Source: Roseovarius pelagicus (GTDB taxonomy: Bacteria > Pseudomonadota > Alphaproteobacteria > Rhodobacterales > Rhodobacteraceae). Taken from it: a DNA stretch of 64,000 bases. Shown here piece by piece: positions 8,110 through 18,008 of the stretch (positions within the stretch are counted from its first letter, which is position 1; every line of letters begins with the position of its first letter). Made by a program: the position numbers and the translations under genes. The stretch spans positions 2,294,001-2,358,000 of the forward strand of contig NZ_CP106738.1 in NCBI RefSeq assembly GCF_025639885.1. Direction: 5' to 3'. Under the pieces are notes generated by a model, which ran no database searches, was not told the origin of the DNA, and was given only the letters and a program-made list of their open reading frames with translations.

Positions 8110-10455
8110 ATGAGCGTGCGTGAAATCTATGAAAGCATGGACTATGGCCCTGCGCCGGAAAGTGCCGCCGAGGCGCTGGCGTGGCTGGTCGATCAGGGCG
8201 ACAGGTTCGGACATTTCATAAATGGCGTCTTTACGGATGCGGGCGACGGGTTCACCTCGTGCAATCCGGCCACGGGAGAGGTTCTTGCGACGCTGACCCA
8301 AGCCACACAGGCGGATGTGGATGCTGCCGTGGCTGCCGCGCGCAAGGCGCAACCCGGCTGGGCGCGGCTAGGGGGGCATCGACGGGCGCGGCATCTCTAT
8401 GCCTTGGCGCGGTTGATCCAGAAAAATGCGCGACTGTTTGCCGTGTTAGAGACGCTGGATAATGGCAAGCCCATCCGCGAGAGCCGCGATATTGATATTC
8501 CGCTGGTGCATCGGCATTTCTATTATCACGCGGGCATGGCGCAATTGATGGAGGCAGAACTGCCCGATCAGGCGGCGCTGGGTGTTTGCGGGCAAATCGT
8601 GCCGTGGAACTTTCCACTGCTGATGTTGGCGTGGAAGGTGGCACCTGCGCTGGCGATGGGCAACACCGTGGTTCTGAAGCCTGCCGAGTATACTTCGCTG
8701 ACGGCGCTATTGTTCGCGGACATTTGCCGGATGGCGGGATTGCCGAATGGTGTGGTCAACATTGTCACTGGTGATGGGGCCGTGGGTGAAATGATCACCG
8801 CACATGAGGGTATCGACAAGATTGCCTTTACCGGATCGACAGCCGTAGGGCGGCGTATCCGGGAGGTGACAGCGGGCAGTGGCAAGGCGCTAACGCTCGA
8901 GTTGGGCGGGAAGAGTGCCTATATCGTCTTTGACGACGCGGATCTGGATAGCGCGGTAGAGGGGCTGGTCGATGCGATCTGGTTCAATCAGGGACAGGTC
9001 TGTTGCGCCGGATCGCGCCTGTTGGTGCAAGAGGGCATTGCGGACCGGTTCTATGCCAAGTTGACAGTGCGGATGGATAAACTGCGCATAGGCAATCCGC
9101 TGGACAAGACAATAGATGTCGGTGCGATGGTGGACGCCGAGCAGGTCGCCCGTATTTCCGAAATGGTAGATCGCAATACTGTAGGACAGCGGCGGGTGGC
9201 AGATGTGGTTTTGCCAGACGGTGGAGCGTTTTATCCGCCGACGCTAATCACCGGGTTGGCGCCCTCTGATCCGCTGATGCAGGAAGAGATATTTGGCCCT
9301 GTTCTGGTCGGTACGACGTTCCGCACACCTGCTGAGGCGATCGAGGTGGCAAACAACACGCGCTACGGGCTGGCGGCGAGTGTTTGGTCAGAGAATGTGA
9401 ATTTGGCGTTGGATATTGCGCCCAAGCTGGCGGCAGGTGTGGTTTGGGTGAATGGCTCCAACATGTTCGACGCTGCTGCGGGTTTTGGCGGTGTGCGCGA
9501 GAGTGGCTTCGGACGCGAAGGCGGTTGGGAAGGGCTGCGTGCCTATACACGCCCTATTGGCAAGGCAAAGGCGTTGGAACCGATCGAGGCCTTTGGTGGC
9601 GCGGGCGGCGGTGTGCCGGGGATAGATCGGACGGGCAAGCTTTATATCGGGGGCAAGCAGACCCGGCCTGATGGCGGGTATTCGCGAAGTGTCTACGGCA
9701 AGAGTGGCAAGTTGCTCGGGCAGGTCCCGGTGGCCAACCGCAAGGATGTGCGCAATGCTGTCGAGGCCGCGCGCGGTGCGGCAGGTTGGGCCAGATCAAG
9801 CGGGCACGGACGGGCGCAGATCCTGTATTACATGGCCGAGAACTTGTCAGCGCGGGCTGAGGAGTTCGCGGACCGGATCAATGCGATGACCGGTAAGCGA
9901 CAGGGCAAGAAGGAGGTGGAAAGCAGCATTTCGCGGCTCTTTACCTATGCGGCCTGGGCCGACAAATATGATGGGCGGGTGCATGGCGTGCCGATCCGGG
10001 GTGTGGCAATGGCAATGCATCAGCCGGTCGGTATCATTGGCGCGCTCTGTGCGGATGATGCGCCGCTCTTGGGCCTGATCTCGGTTATCGGTCCGGCGAT
10101 GGCGATGGGCAATCGCTGTGTAGTCGTGGCAAGCGCACCCTACCCGCTGGCGGCGCTGGAGTTCGTGCAGGTGCTGGAGACATCGGATGTCCCTGCTGGG
10201 GTGGTCAATGTCCTGACCGGCAGTCACGCAGAGTTGGCACCGCATCTGGCGGCCCATGGAGAGGTCGATTCGGTTTGGAGTTTCTCGTCGAGCGGCGTGT
10301 CGAGCGAGATCGAGCGGGCGAGTGCCGGGAACCTGAAACGGACATGGGTGAACAACGCTGTAGACCGCGATTGGATGGGTGTCGAAGGCGAGGGGCACGC
10401 GTTTCTGGAGGCGGCGACAGAGGTAAAGAACATCTGGGTACCCTATGGCGAATAG
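8110..10455 (+). CDS. Two-domain ALDH16-type aldehyde dehydrogenase
   Basis: At 781 residues this is a tandem aldehyde dehydrogenase. The first domain (about 40-480) is complete: LELGGKSAYIV carries the general-base Glu, GQVCCAGSRL carries the nucleophilic Cys, and EEIFGPVL is the late family motif. The second domain (about 500-781) keeps the NAD-binding-like half (PVGIIGALCAD, GPAMAMGNR) but lacks both the Cys and Glu segments, so it is catalytically silent. This layout matches ALDH16, whose bacterial members are active, unlike the human form. The ATG at 8110 is chosen for its nearby purine-rich SD; an in-frame ATG at 8092 is possible. Coupling to deoC suggests acetaldehyde as a substrate (inference). 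Confidence 0.9.
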   Translation: MSVREIYESMDYGPAPESAAEALAWLVDQGDRFGHFINGVFTDAGDGFTSCNPATGEVLATLTQATQADVDAAVAAARKAQPGWARLGGHRRARHLYALARLIQKNARLFAVLETLDNGKPIRESRDIDIPLVHRHFYYHAGMAQLMEAELPDQAALGVCGQIVPWNFPLLMLAWKVAPALAMGNTVVLKPAEYTSLTALLFADICRMAGLPNGVVNIVTGDGAVGEMITAHEGIDKIAFTGSTAVGRRIREVTAGSGKALTLELGGKSAYIVFDDADLDSAVEGLVDAIWFNQGQVCCAGSRLLVQEGIADRFYAKLTVRMDKLRIGNPLDKTIDVGAMVDAEQVARISEMVDRNTVGQRRVADVVLPDGGAFYPPTLITGLAPSDPLMQEEIFGPVLVGTTFRTPAEAIEVANNTRYGLAASVWSENVNLALDIAPKLAAGVVWVNGSNMFDAAAGFGGVRESGFGREGGWEGLRAYTRPIGKAKALEPIEAFGGAGGGVPGIDRTGKLYIGGKQTRPDGGYSRSVYGKSGKLLGQVPVANRKDVRNAVEAARGAAGWARSSGHGRAQILYYMAENLSARAEEFADRINAMTGKRQGKKEVESSISRLFTYAAWADKYDGRVHGVPIRGVAMAMHQPVGIIGALCADDAPLLGLISVIGPAMAMGNRCVVVASAPYPLAALEFVQVLETSDVPAGVVNVLTGSHAELAPHLAAHGEVDSVWSFSSSGVSSEIERASAGNLKRTWVNNAVDRDWMGVEGEGHAFLEAATEVKNIWVPYGE

Positions 10456-10526
10456 GGTTGATCCCAAGGAATGCGCCTGACGGCGCATGCCGGTCAGTGG
10501 ATTGGCGTGCGGGATGACCGTTGCTT

Positions 10527-10564
10527 AAACCCTCGACGCGCAGGGGCGCTGCACCGAGGGTTTT
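10527..10564. terminator. Bidirectional terminator between ALDH and M16 genes
   Basis: AAACCCTCG (10527-10535) and CGAGGGTTT (10555-10563) form a perfect 9-bp stem around a 19-base GC-rich loop. There are T residues after the right arm and A residues before the left arm. It lies between the convergent ends of the ALDH and M16 genes and can serve both strands. Confidence 0.7.
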
Positions 10565-10594
10565 GAGCATTCTTAGAACGATAACAGGCGGGGA

Positions 10595-11911
10595 TCAGTT
10601 CAGTGTGGTGCTGAGCCCTTCTGGTTTGCCGACGACGACAAAGGTGAGCTGATCGGGTTTCAGCCATTCGCGTGCCACGCGATTGATCTGCTCCAGTGTC
10701 ACGGCATTCACCTGATCGTTGCGCGTGGCAATGTAATCCGCCGGCAGGCCCTCCATCTGCATCATCACGGCGATGTTGGCGATGGGGGCATTGCCATCAA
10801 AGCGCAGGGGGTAGGCGCCGGTCATAAACGTTTTGGCATCCTGAAGTTCCTCGGCGGTGACACCATCCTTGGCGAGACGGGCCCATTCGGCGCGAATCAC
10901 TGTGATGGCGTCGCTGATACGATCATTGGCCGAGGCGACACTGCCCATCCAGACCTGCGCGCCGTCCTTATCCACCAGATAGGAATAGACACCGTAGGTC
11001 AGGCCACGTTTTTCGCGCACTTCGGTCATTAGGCGGCTTTCAAATCCGCCTCCGCCGAGGATTTCGTTCAGCAGGTAAGCGGCGAAGAAATCAGGATGGT
11101 CACGGTCAATGCCGGGCTGGGCGAAAGTGGCGACGGATTGCGGTGTGTCATACTCTACCACTTGGATACCGCCGGGCAGGTTGGCCGTCGCCGGTCCGGG
11201 CAGGGCGGCACCGCTGTCTGGCAGGCCCTCCAGCAACGTATCGACCAGAGTGCTCAACTCCTCTGCTGTGATGTCACCCACTGCGCTGACATAGAGCCTG
11301 TCGCGGGTCATGGCGGCCCGATGGGCGGCGATAATGTCGTCGCGGGTCAGCGATGTAACGCTGTCGATTGTGCCGTTCTTCGAGCTGCCATAGGGGTGAT
11401 CGCCATAGACCAGCGCATCAAAGGTTCGACCTGCGATGGCGCGTGGGTCTTTTTGATCGGATTGGATGATCGACGTGACCTGTCCCCGAACCCGGTCGAT
11501 GGACGGCTGGTCAAAGCGGGGCTGCACGATGCTTTGACGCAGCAATGCAATCGCCTCGGCCCGGTTTTCGGTCAGGATACGGGCCGAGATGGCAATGCTG
11601 TCGTCATAGGTATCGTAGCTGAATGACGCTGCGAGGGATTCAGAACGACGGGCGAATTCCCGGCTGTCGATGTCGCCGGTGCCTTCCTCTAGCAGGGCGA
11701 CCATCAGACTGGTGGCGCCACGTTTGCCGGGTGCATCCAATGATGCCCCACCACGAAAGCGGATCTCGATCGCGACAAAGGGGATGGCGTGTTCCTCGAC
11801 CAGCCACACATCGGTGCCGCCGGGTGTTATCAGTTCCTGTACCTCGATTTCCGCGCGCAATGGCAGCGCAGCCAGACAGGTCAGCATCGCAGCAAGGGCA
11901 AGGCGGATCAT
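10595..11911 (-). CDS. M16 family peptidase subunit lacking the zinc site
   Basis: This 438-residue secreted protein (signal peptide MIRLALAAMLTCLAALPLRA) has the M16 two-domain fold. Its first helix reads GATSLMVALLEEG where active members have HxxEH, so zinc binding is lost. It keeps the C-terminal R...Y signature (REKRGLTYGVYSY) that completes the active site of the partner subunit. The start overlaps the stop of the active M16 gene by 4 bases (ATGA). I infer an obligate partner, as in mitochondrial processing peptidase alpha/beta and other bacterial M16 pairs. It acts in the periplasm, and the substrate is unknown. Confidence 0.9.
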   Translation of the reverse strand: MIRLALAAMLTCLAALPLRAEIEVQELITPGGTDVWLVEEHAIPFVAIEIRFRGGASLDAPGKRGATSLMVALLEEGTGDIDSREFARRSESLAASFSYDTYDDSIAISARILTENRAEAIALLRQSIVQPRFDQPSIDRVRGQVTSIIQSDQKDPRAIAGRTFDALVYGDHPYGSSKNGTIDSVTSLTRDDIIAAHRAAMTRDRLYVSAVGDITAEELSTLVDTLLEGLPDSGAALPGPATANLPGGIQVVEYDTPQSVATFAQPGIDRDHPDFFAAYLLNEILGGGGFESRLMTEVREKRGLTYGVYSYLVDKDGAQVWMGSVASANDRISDAITVIRAEWARLAKDGVTAEELQDAKTFMTGAYPLRFDGNAPIANIAVMMQMEGLPADYIATRNDQVNAVTLEQINRVAREWLKPDQLTFVVVGKPEGLSTTLN

Positions 11912-13251
11912 TGGGTCACCTCCGGGGCAGTCAGGTAGCCGGTCACGGCATTCTTGCGTTGAAAAACATTGCGGGCAGCGGCCATGATTTGCTCGGACGT
12001 TGTGGCCTGTAAAATATCGGGCCACTCTTGCACATCTGCTATGGTCAGCCCTTGGGTCAGGGCGCTGCCATAGCGGTTGGCCAATGCGTTCACATCGTCG
12101 CGCGCATAGATCTGAGACGCGCGCAGGCCCATCTTAATCCGATCCAGCTGTTCCTCGTCGATGCCGGTTTCCAGAAACTCGGCAATGACGCGGTCCATTG
12201 CGTCCTCGGCCTCGGCCAGAGTGACGCCAGCAACGGGCACGACGATCAGATCGAAGGTGGTATCGTCGAGCGATGTCGCGTCGTACCACGCTTGGGATTG
12301 AACGGCGATCTGTGCGTCAAATTGCAGCTTTTCAGTCATAACCGAGGTGATGCCACCCCCGAGGATTTCGGCCAGAAGCGACAACGCAGCAGCTTCATCC
12401 TGAGCGCCGCTGTCGCGTTCAGGTGCGAGGTAGGAGCGCGAGACATAGGGCTGGGCGACGCGCGGATCCTCGAAAATCAGACGGCGTTCCGCCATCTGGC
12501 GTGGCTCCTGTGGGCGGATACGTTCGGGCAGATCGGGATTGGCGGGGATCACGCCGTAGTACTTCTCGGCCAAGGCCTTTACGTCGTCCGGATATACATC
12601 GCCGGCGACCACGAGGATCGCATTATTGGGAGAATAGTAGAGGTTATAGAAATCCTTGGCTTTCTTGAGGTCAAGTGCGCGCATTTCGTGCTGCCAGCCG
12701 ATGATTGGCACGCCGTAGCGGTGATTCAGGTATTGGGCTGCGTTGCGCTGTTCACGAAACAATGCGCTGGCGTTGTTTTCGATGCGCTGGTTGCGTTCCT
12801 CGATGATCACGTCGCGTTCTGTTGCGATGTCCTCTGGGCCGATTTGCAGATTAACCATGCGGTCGCTTTCCATCCGCATCATCAGCTCCAGCCGGTCAGC
12901 GGCGACGCGCTGATAGTAAGCGGTGAAATCGTAGCTGGTAAAGGCGTTGTCATTGCCGCCATTGCGAGACACCGTTGCTGAGAATTCACCGGGTTCGAGT
13001 GTCTTGGTGCCCTTGAACAGCAGGTGTTCGAGGAAATGCGCCACACCAGAGCTGCCCGGTGGCTCGTCGGCGGACCCGGCACGATACCATACCATGTTGA
13101 CGACTACCGGGGCGCGGTGATCCTCGATCACGACTACGTCCATGCCGTTGTCGAGGGTGAAGTTGGTAACCTGATCATCAGCCTGTGCCGCGAACGGTGC
13201 GCAAACCAGAGACAGCAGAGCCATCAGACGTGACATTGGGGCGATGTGCAT
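11908..13251 (-). CDS. M16 family zinc metallopeptidase, catalytic subunit
   Basis: This 447-residue M16 peptidase has a signal peptide and the inverted zinc motif HFLEH near residue 70. The downstream glutamate lies in the ERDVIIEER helix. It is the catalytic partner of the next gene. The ATG at 13251 is preferred because GGAG lies about 9 bases upstream; an ATG 15 bases earlier is possible. In roseobacters the pair lies next to the DUF3035 lipoprotein and lspA, as seen here. The likely role is turnover of periplasmic peptides or small proteins. Confidence 0.93.
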   Translation of the reverse strand: MHIAPMSRLMALLSLVCAPFAAQADDQVTNFTLDNGMDVVVIEDHRAPVVVNMVWYRAGSADEPPGSSGVAHFLEHLLFKGTKTLEPGEFSATVSRNGGNDNAFTSYDFTAYYQRVAADRLELMMRMESDRMVNLQIGPEDIATERDVIIEERNQRIENNASALFREQRNAAQYLNHRYGVPIIGWQHEMRALDLKKAKDFYNLYYSPNNAILVVAGDVYPDDVKALAEKYYGVIPANPDLPERIRPQEPRQMAERRLIFEDPRVAQPYVSRSYLAPERDSGAQDEAAALSLLAEILGGGITSVMTEKLQFDAQIAVQSQAWYDATSLDDTTFDLIVVPVAGVTLAEAEDAMDRVIAEFLETGIDEEQLDRIKMGLRASQIYARDDVNALANRYGSALTQGLTIADVQEWPDILQATTSEQIMAAARNVFQRKNAVTGYLTAPEVTQ

Positions 13252-13391
13252 TGTGTGTGTCTCCATGCGGTTGGCTCGCGGGGTCGTGCCATAGATACGC
13301 GCATGGCGTGGGCATTCAAGCGCGCTAACGCTTCTGTGACCGGATCAGGCGGGCAGATCGGGTGTCGAGAAATGTAGCACTGTGACGCGGG

Positions 13392-13919
13392 TTAACTGGG
13401 CGGCGGTGCAGAGGGCACGGCAACACCCATGCTGCGCAAGCGGCGTTGTTCGGCCTGACTGTCGAGCCACTGGCGTTTGTAGGCGTCGGTATAGTCGTCG
13501 TTGGGGCCGATATTCAGGATGTTTACCCTGCCGTGCCGACGGCGCACATCCAAATCCTCGCTTGCCAGAGTTTGACGGATATCGCCGGTCACGCCGTAGC
13601 GACGTGCACGATTCAGCAGCGCGCCGTCAGCGGCACCGACACCTGTGACAACCAGCGCATTGGGGTTGCCACCCAGTGCGGCGATGCCTTCGGCCTCTGG
13701 GTTGGTATCAACAAGGTTGCTGGTGCCGGGTGTAGGCGCGGGCAGAGTATTGTAACTGTCTGGCGCTTGCAGCGGCTTGGTCGGCAGCACAGTGAATTCG
13801 TCCGGGCCATTCCCGGTCTTCTTGATCTTGGTCAGTTGGACATCACGGCCACCCCGACCACAGGCTGACAAAGCCAGTGCTACGGCCACTACTAAGATCA
13901 CGCTGCGCGATAGGATCAT
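13392..13919 (-). CDS. DUF3035 lipoprotein
   Basis: This 175-residue protein carries a lipoprotein signal: a hydrophobic core, then the lipobox LSAC with Cys at about residue 19. The rest is Pro/Asn-rich with NTLPAPTPGT and TNPEAEGIAALGG segments typical of DUF3035. The ATG at 13919 is used because GGGAGAGG lies 4 bases upstream. Its neighbour lspA encodes the peptidase that would mature it. The function of the family is not known; an outer-membrane biogenesis role is sometimes assumed but is not visible here. Confidence 0.85.
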   Translation of the reverse strand: MILSRSVILVVAVALALSACGRGGRDVQLTKIKKTGNGPDEFTVLPTKPLQAPDSYNTLPAPTPGTSNLVDTNPEAEGIAALGGNPNALVVTGVGAADGALLNRARRYGVTGDIRQTLASEDLDVRRRHGRVNILNIGPNDDYTDAYKRQWLDSQAEQRRLRSMGVAVPSAPPPS

Positions 13920-13971
13920 CGTGCCTCTCCCGAACAATTTGTCAGTGGTTTACCGTAAAGCCGGGTAAACG

Positions 13972-14457
13972 TCACGAGGGCTTTTTCTCTGGCGGCTTTT
14001 TCGTGGGCGAGAACAGGACCATGCCCACGGCACCGGCGAAAACCGCGATATCGGCGACATTGAACGCATAAGGGTTGTTGAAGCCACAGCAGCTGAGGTT
14101 GAGAAAATCCGCGACCGCGCCATAAAGTATCCGGTCGATTACATTGCCGAGCGCACCGCCCACCAGAAGCCCGGCGGCGATTTTTTGCCACTTGCCGCCC
14201 GGCTCATGGTGGACCCACCACAAAACAGCGCCAGAAATCACCAGCGCCACCGCGACGAGGGCCCAGCGGACGATAGCGGTATCACCTGCGAGCAGGCCGA
14301 AATTGATACCATAATTCCATGCCATCCGCAGATTGACGAATGGCGGCCAGACGTCAATCGTGCCCAAGGTCCGCAGACTCATGGCATGTACCACGATGTA
14401 TTTTGTGATCTGATCAATCAGGAAGGTCCAGAAACCGACCCAGAATACCAATTTCAT
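13972..14457 (-). CDS. lspA: Lipoprotein signal peptidase (signal peptidase II)
   Basis: LspA is the inner-membrane aspartyl protease that removes signal peptides from diacylglyceryl-modified prolipoproteins. The 161-residue protein has four predicted membrane helices. The two catalytic aspartates lie in GNVIDRILYGAVADFL and NVADIAV, and the N-terminal helix has the conserved DQITK. The ATG at 14457 has GAGG 8 bases upstream; a GTG at 14466 is less likely. It is followed in the same direction by the DUF3035 lipoprotein gene. Confidence 0.96.
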   Translation of the reverse strand: MKLVFWVGFWTFLIDQITKYIVVHAMSLRTLGTIDVWPPFVNLRMAWNYGINFGLLAGDTAIVRWALVAVALVISGAVLWWVHHEPGGKWQKIAAGLLVGGALGNVIDRILYGAVADFLNLSCCGFNNPYAFNVADIAVFAGAVGMVLFSPTKKPPEKKPS

Positions 14458-14543
14458 CGCCTGCACCTCATGCGTGCGCCACCGGGGCGCTTTTTTTGGC
14501 CTTGTGGCACGAACGTGCGGGACACAGAAGCAAAACCGCCCGG

Positions 14544-16134
14544 TTAATGTCGGAAATGCCGCATTCCGGTCAGCACCATTGCCAGTCCAGCCTCGTCTGC
14601 GGCAGCGATTACATCGTCGTCGCGCATCGAGCCGCCGGGTTGAATCACTGCGGTGGCTCCGGCTTCGGCGGCCGTCAACAGCCCGTCAGAGAAGGGAAAA
14701 AACGCGTCCGACGCCACAACAGACCCTTGAGTGAGTGGCGCTGGTAATCCCATTGCTTCGGCCATGTCCTGCGATTTGCGCGCGGCAATGCGGCAGCTGT
14801 CTACCCGGCTCATCTGGCCTGCGCCGACACCAACGGTGGCGCCGTCCTTGACGTAGACGATCGCGTTGGATTTGACGTGTTTGGCGACACGCCATGCGAA
14901 CAGCATATCGGCCATTTCGGCATCCGAGGGCGCGCGTTTGGTCACAACGCGCAGTTCATCTGCCGTGACATGACCGTTGTCCTTGTCCTGAAAGAGATAG
15001 CCGCCTGAAACCTGCCGAATCGTTTGGGCTGCCGCGCGGGGATCGGCCATCGCTTCTGTGACGAGCAGTCTGAGATTCTTCTTTTTTGCAAAAATACTCT
15101 TTGCGTCTTCGTCTGCTCCGGGCGCGATGACAACTTCGGTGAAAATCCCAGCGATTTCCTCGGCAGTGGCCCCGTCGAGCGGTTGATTAAGCGCGATGAT
15201 CCCGCCAAAGGCCGACGTACGGTCACAGTCAAAGGCGCGCTGGTACGCTTCTTTCAGCGTCCTGGCGCGGGCAACACCGCAAGGGTTCGCGTGTTTGATG
15301 ATCGCGCAGGCCGGGCCGTCAGCGGCGGCAAACTCGCTGGCCAATTCAAACGCTGCATCGGTGTCGTTGATGTTATTGTAGCTTAGTTCCTTGCCCTGCA
15401 ACTGTTGGGCGGTTGCGACACCGGGGCGGGCAGAGCCGTCTGTATAGAACGCGGCCTGTTGGTGCGGGTTCTCGCCATAACGCAATGCTTGTGCCAGCGT
15501 ACCGGCAACGGCGCGACGACGCGGGGCATTGTCACCCTGTTGTGCCGCCATCCAGCCCGACACGGCGGCATCATAGGCACCGGTGCGCGAATAGGCAGTC
15601 ATCGCCATGCGCTGCCGGAATTCCAGCGTCGTTGCGCCATCGTTTGCGGCCATCTCTTCCAGCAGGGCGTCGTAATCCTCGACATCCACGATGGTGGTGA
15701 CAAAGCCGTGGTTCTTGGCAGCGGCGCGAGATCATCGCCGGGCCGCCGATGTCGATATTTTCTATACAGGTGTCATAATCTGCACCGGCTGCGACGGTCG
15801 CCTCGAACGGGTAGAGGTTGACCACCAGCAGATCAATCGCGCCAATGCCGTGCTCATCCATCGCGGCCACATGCGCATCATTGTCACGCAGTGCCAGCAG
15901 GCCACCGTGCACCATCGGATGCAGGGTCTTTACCCGGCCATCCATCATCTCGGGGAACCCGGTCACATCTGCCACGTCGCGTACGTCCAGCCCTGCATCG
16001 CGCAATGCCTTGGCGCTGCCGCCGGTGCTGAGCAATTCGACGCCTTGGCCCGCAAGTGCGCGGCCCAGATCAATAAGGCCGGTTTTGTCAGAGACGGACA
16101 GCAGGGCGCGGCGGATAGCGGTGGTTTGGGTCAT
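14544..16134 (-). pseudogene. purH: purH, bifunctional AICAR transformylase / IMP cyclohydrolase, frameshifted
   Basis: PurH performs the last two steps of IMP synthesis. Residues 1-135 (IMP cyclohydrolase side, with [13 protein letters not shown] and [13 protein letters not shown]) read from 16134. After GGPAMI the frame breaks. The expected [19 protein letters not shown] continues in the +1 frame and the rest is intact to 14544, including [11 protein letters not shown] and the [12 protein letters not shown] end region. The full locus is 1591 bases, one more than a multiple of three. Removing one A at about 15729 on the plus strand restores a 529-residue protein of normal length. There is no other decay, so a sequencing error or a very recent mutation is likely. 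Confidence 0.93.
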
Positions 16135-16172
16135 GGGGTAGCAGGTCCTCAGGCTCGTTACATTGCGCCGCC

Positions 16173-17915
16173 TCAGTCCTCGTCTTCGGCATAGGATGCC
16201 CCGTCCGCGAGGTCGCGGATGCTGATTGGGGTGTCTTGTGCCTTGGCCAGAGACCAGCGGATGCGTGTCGCATACTCCATCGCGTGACCAGATAGAACGA
16301 TCTGTTTGGTCGCACGTGGCTTTAACCGGCCTTTTTCCAGATAAACGCTGGGTTCCAGCGTGATCTGGGCGCGCGCATCATGGCGAAAGACCCAGATTTC
16401 CCCCGAACGCAACGCGATCGACACGGCTTGACCGCCCATGTCCAGCGCGGCGTCAGCATCGGGGTGCAGATGAAAATGTATCTGGTACTTGATCCCCGCC
16501 AGCCGGGTGGCATCCAGCGCTTTGTCAAAGCGGCGCTTGTCTGCGTCTTCGAGTGACAGCAGCATTTCCTCGCCTGCGATTCCGCGCCCGTCGAACGTCA
16601 TCTCGATGGTACGCGCGTGCATCAGACCAAAGCGTGAGAGGTAGCCATCATGCCCCCCCTCAAACCGCAAGCCGTCGGAGGCATGACTGAGCTGGATCGG
16701 CACGTTTTTCGGACCGCCCACAAGCCATTCTTCCTGTGCGCCAGCGGGACCCAGCCGCGCGCTGGATTCGGCGGCAATTACCAATGTGGAATGCGATGGT
16801 GTGGCGCGCCCGGCGCGGCGCCAGTCAGCGCCAAATGTTTCGCCAGAACCGCAGTTGACGATTAACGGCCGCCGCCCCGATGTCAGTTCGAACGCGAGGG
16901 TAGAGGCGTGGGCATTGGGGGAGGCGGCACCGCTGGGTGGCGGGCTCGCGTCGATGATGACAGACGTTCGCCCCGCGCTGAGGCGCGCATACCCCATCGA
17001 AAGACCATCCGGCGCGCGCCCTTTGATGCCACTGTTGGCCAGTGCATTGTCCAGCCGTCCCTCTAGCCCCCGACCGCCGCCGTGAAACCGGGCCAGCCCG
17101 CCATCGGCGTGGCGCAGCGTGCGCAGCGTCGGCGCGATGCGCTCGATCGCCAGCCAGTGCGAATCACCGGGGCTGCGTCCGGCTTCGCTGAGGGCGGTCG
17201 CGGCCCAAGTGAGTAGGGTGAAAACTTCGAGCAACTCTTCGGGGTTGCGGGTTGGTAGTAGCCCGTCGCCAGAGATGCGCGCGTCGCATTCGCGTGATAG
17301 CGCGCGGGTTGCATGACCGACATTGTCCTGCATTCCTTCTAGCGCCAGCCCGGCATAGATCAGGCCGGTCAGCGCCTCGAATCGCGGCAGCCCCGGCTGT
17401 GCCGCCTCCCAGCGTTTGCCGAGAAAGAGCGTTTGCTGCCCGAGTGAGCGGTAAAATGCATCCGAGGCAGGTTTATCCTGCCCCATCAGCAGGAAAAGCG
17501 CGTGATTGATCCAGCGAATCAGCCGACGTCCGGTCAGATCAGGTGTCCAGCCGGGACCGCGCCCGGTGCCATAACGGTCGATCCAGCCCCAGACCCACGC
17601 TTGTGCCGTCTGTCGTGCGGCCAGATCGCCCACGGCGGCCAGATCGTCGAGCCATGCGAACCCCTGAAGCTCGGACGCAAACGCATGGTCGGGGCTGTCC
17701 AGATCCCAGATCAGCGCCTGAGGTTCTTGCAGCAGATGCCCGGCAAAAAGGAAGTTACCGGCGCAAAGCTGCCGCCCGCGGGCAAAGCTGCCGATGGTGC
17801 GTGGTTCCGGCGATGAGATGAATGCAGTCGCAGGACGCGCCCATGTGGCACGCCGTGCCTGCACGCGATTCATCAGACGTGTCCACTTTGCGCCGAGTGT
17901 TTCGGATGCTGCCAT
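16173..17915 (-). CDS. Heparinase II/III family protein
   Basis: This 580-residue protein has the heparinase II/III layout. An N-terminal alpha-helical toroid includes WGWIDRYG and [11 protein letters not shown], and a C-terminal beta-sandwich includes [39 protein letters not shown] and [10 protein letters not shown]. The family contains polysaccharide lyases, but in roseobacters this gene sits between rsmB and purH without other polysaccharide genes, so its substrate is open. No signal peptide is evident. The ATG at 17915 with a GAGG upstream is chosen; a TTG at 17993 would give a longer form starting close to the rsmB stop. Confidence 0.87.
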   Translation of the reverse strand: MAASETLGAKWTRLMNRVQARRATWARPATAFISSPEPRTIGSFARGRQLCAGNFLFAGHLLQEPQALIWDLDSPDHAFASELQGFAWLDDLAAVGDLAARQTAQAWVWGWIDRYGTGRGPGWTPDLTGRRLIRWINHALFLLMGQDKPASDAFYRSLGQQTLFLGKRWEAAQPGLPRFEALTGLIYAGLALEGMQDNVGHATRALSRECDARISGDGLLPTRNPEELLEVFTLLTWAATALSEAGRSPGDSHWLAIERIAPTLRTLRHADGGLARFHGGGRGLEGRLDNALANSGIKGRAPDGLSMGYARLSAGRTSVIIDASPPPSGAASPNAHASTLAFELTSGRRPLIVNCGSGETFGADWRRAGRATPSHSTLVIAAESSARLGPAGAQEEWLVGGPKNVPIQLSHASDGLRFEGGHDGYLSRFGLMHARTIEMTFDGRGIAGEEMLLSLEDADKRRFDKALDATRLAGIKYQIHFHLHPDADAALDMGGQAVSIALRSGEIWVFRHDARAQITLEPSVYLEKGRLKPRATKQIVLSGHAMEYATRIRWSLAKAQDTPISIRDLADGASYAEDED

Positions 17916-18008
17916 TGCCTCGCCTCTGGGGACGCTCTTGGCGGCGCCACTGTCGGCAATATACCGCGCAGCCGCCGCCAAGTCACCGACCAATTGAAGG
18001 TCGGGCGG

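Noticed and set aside
12028..12981. 317-codon plus-strand open frame inside the M16 peptidase gene
   Set aside because: The minus strand encodes an unmistakable M16 protein with HFLEH; the plus frame has no motif and no SD.
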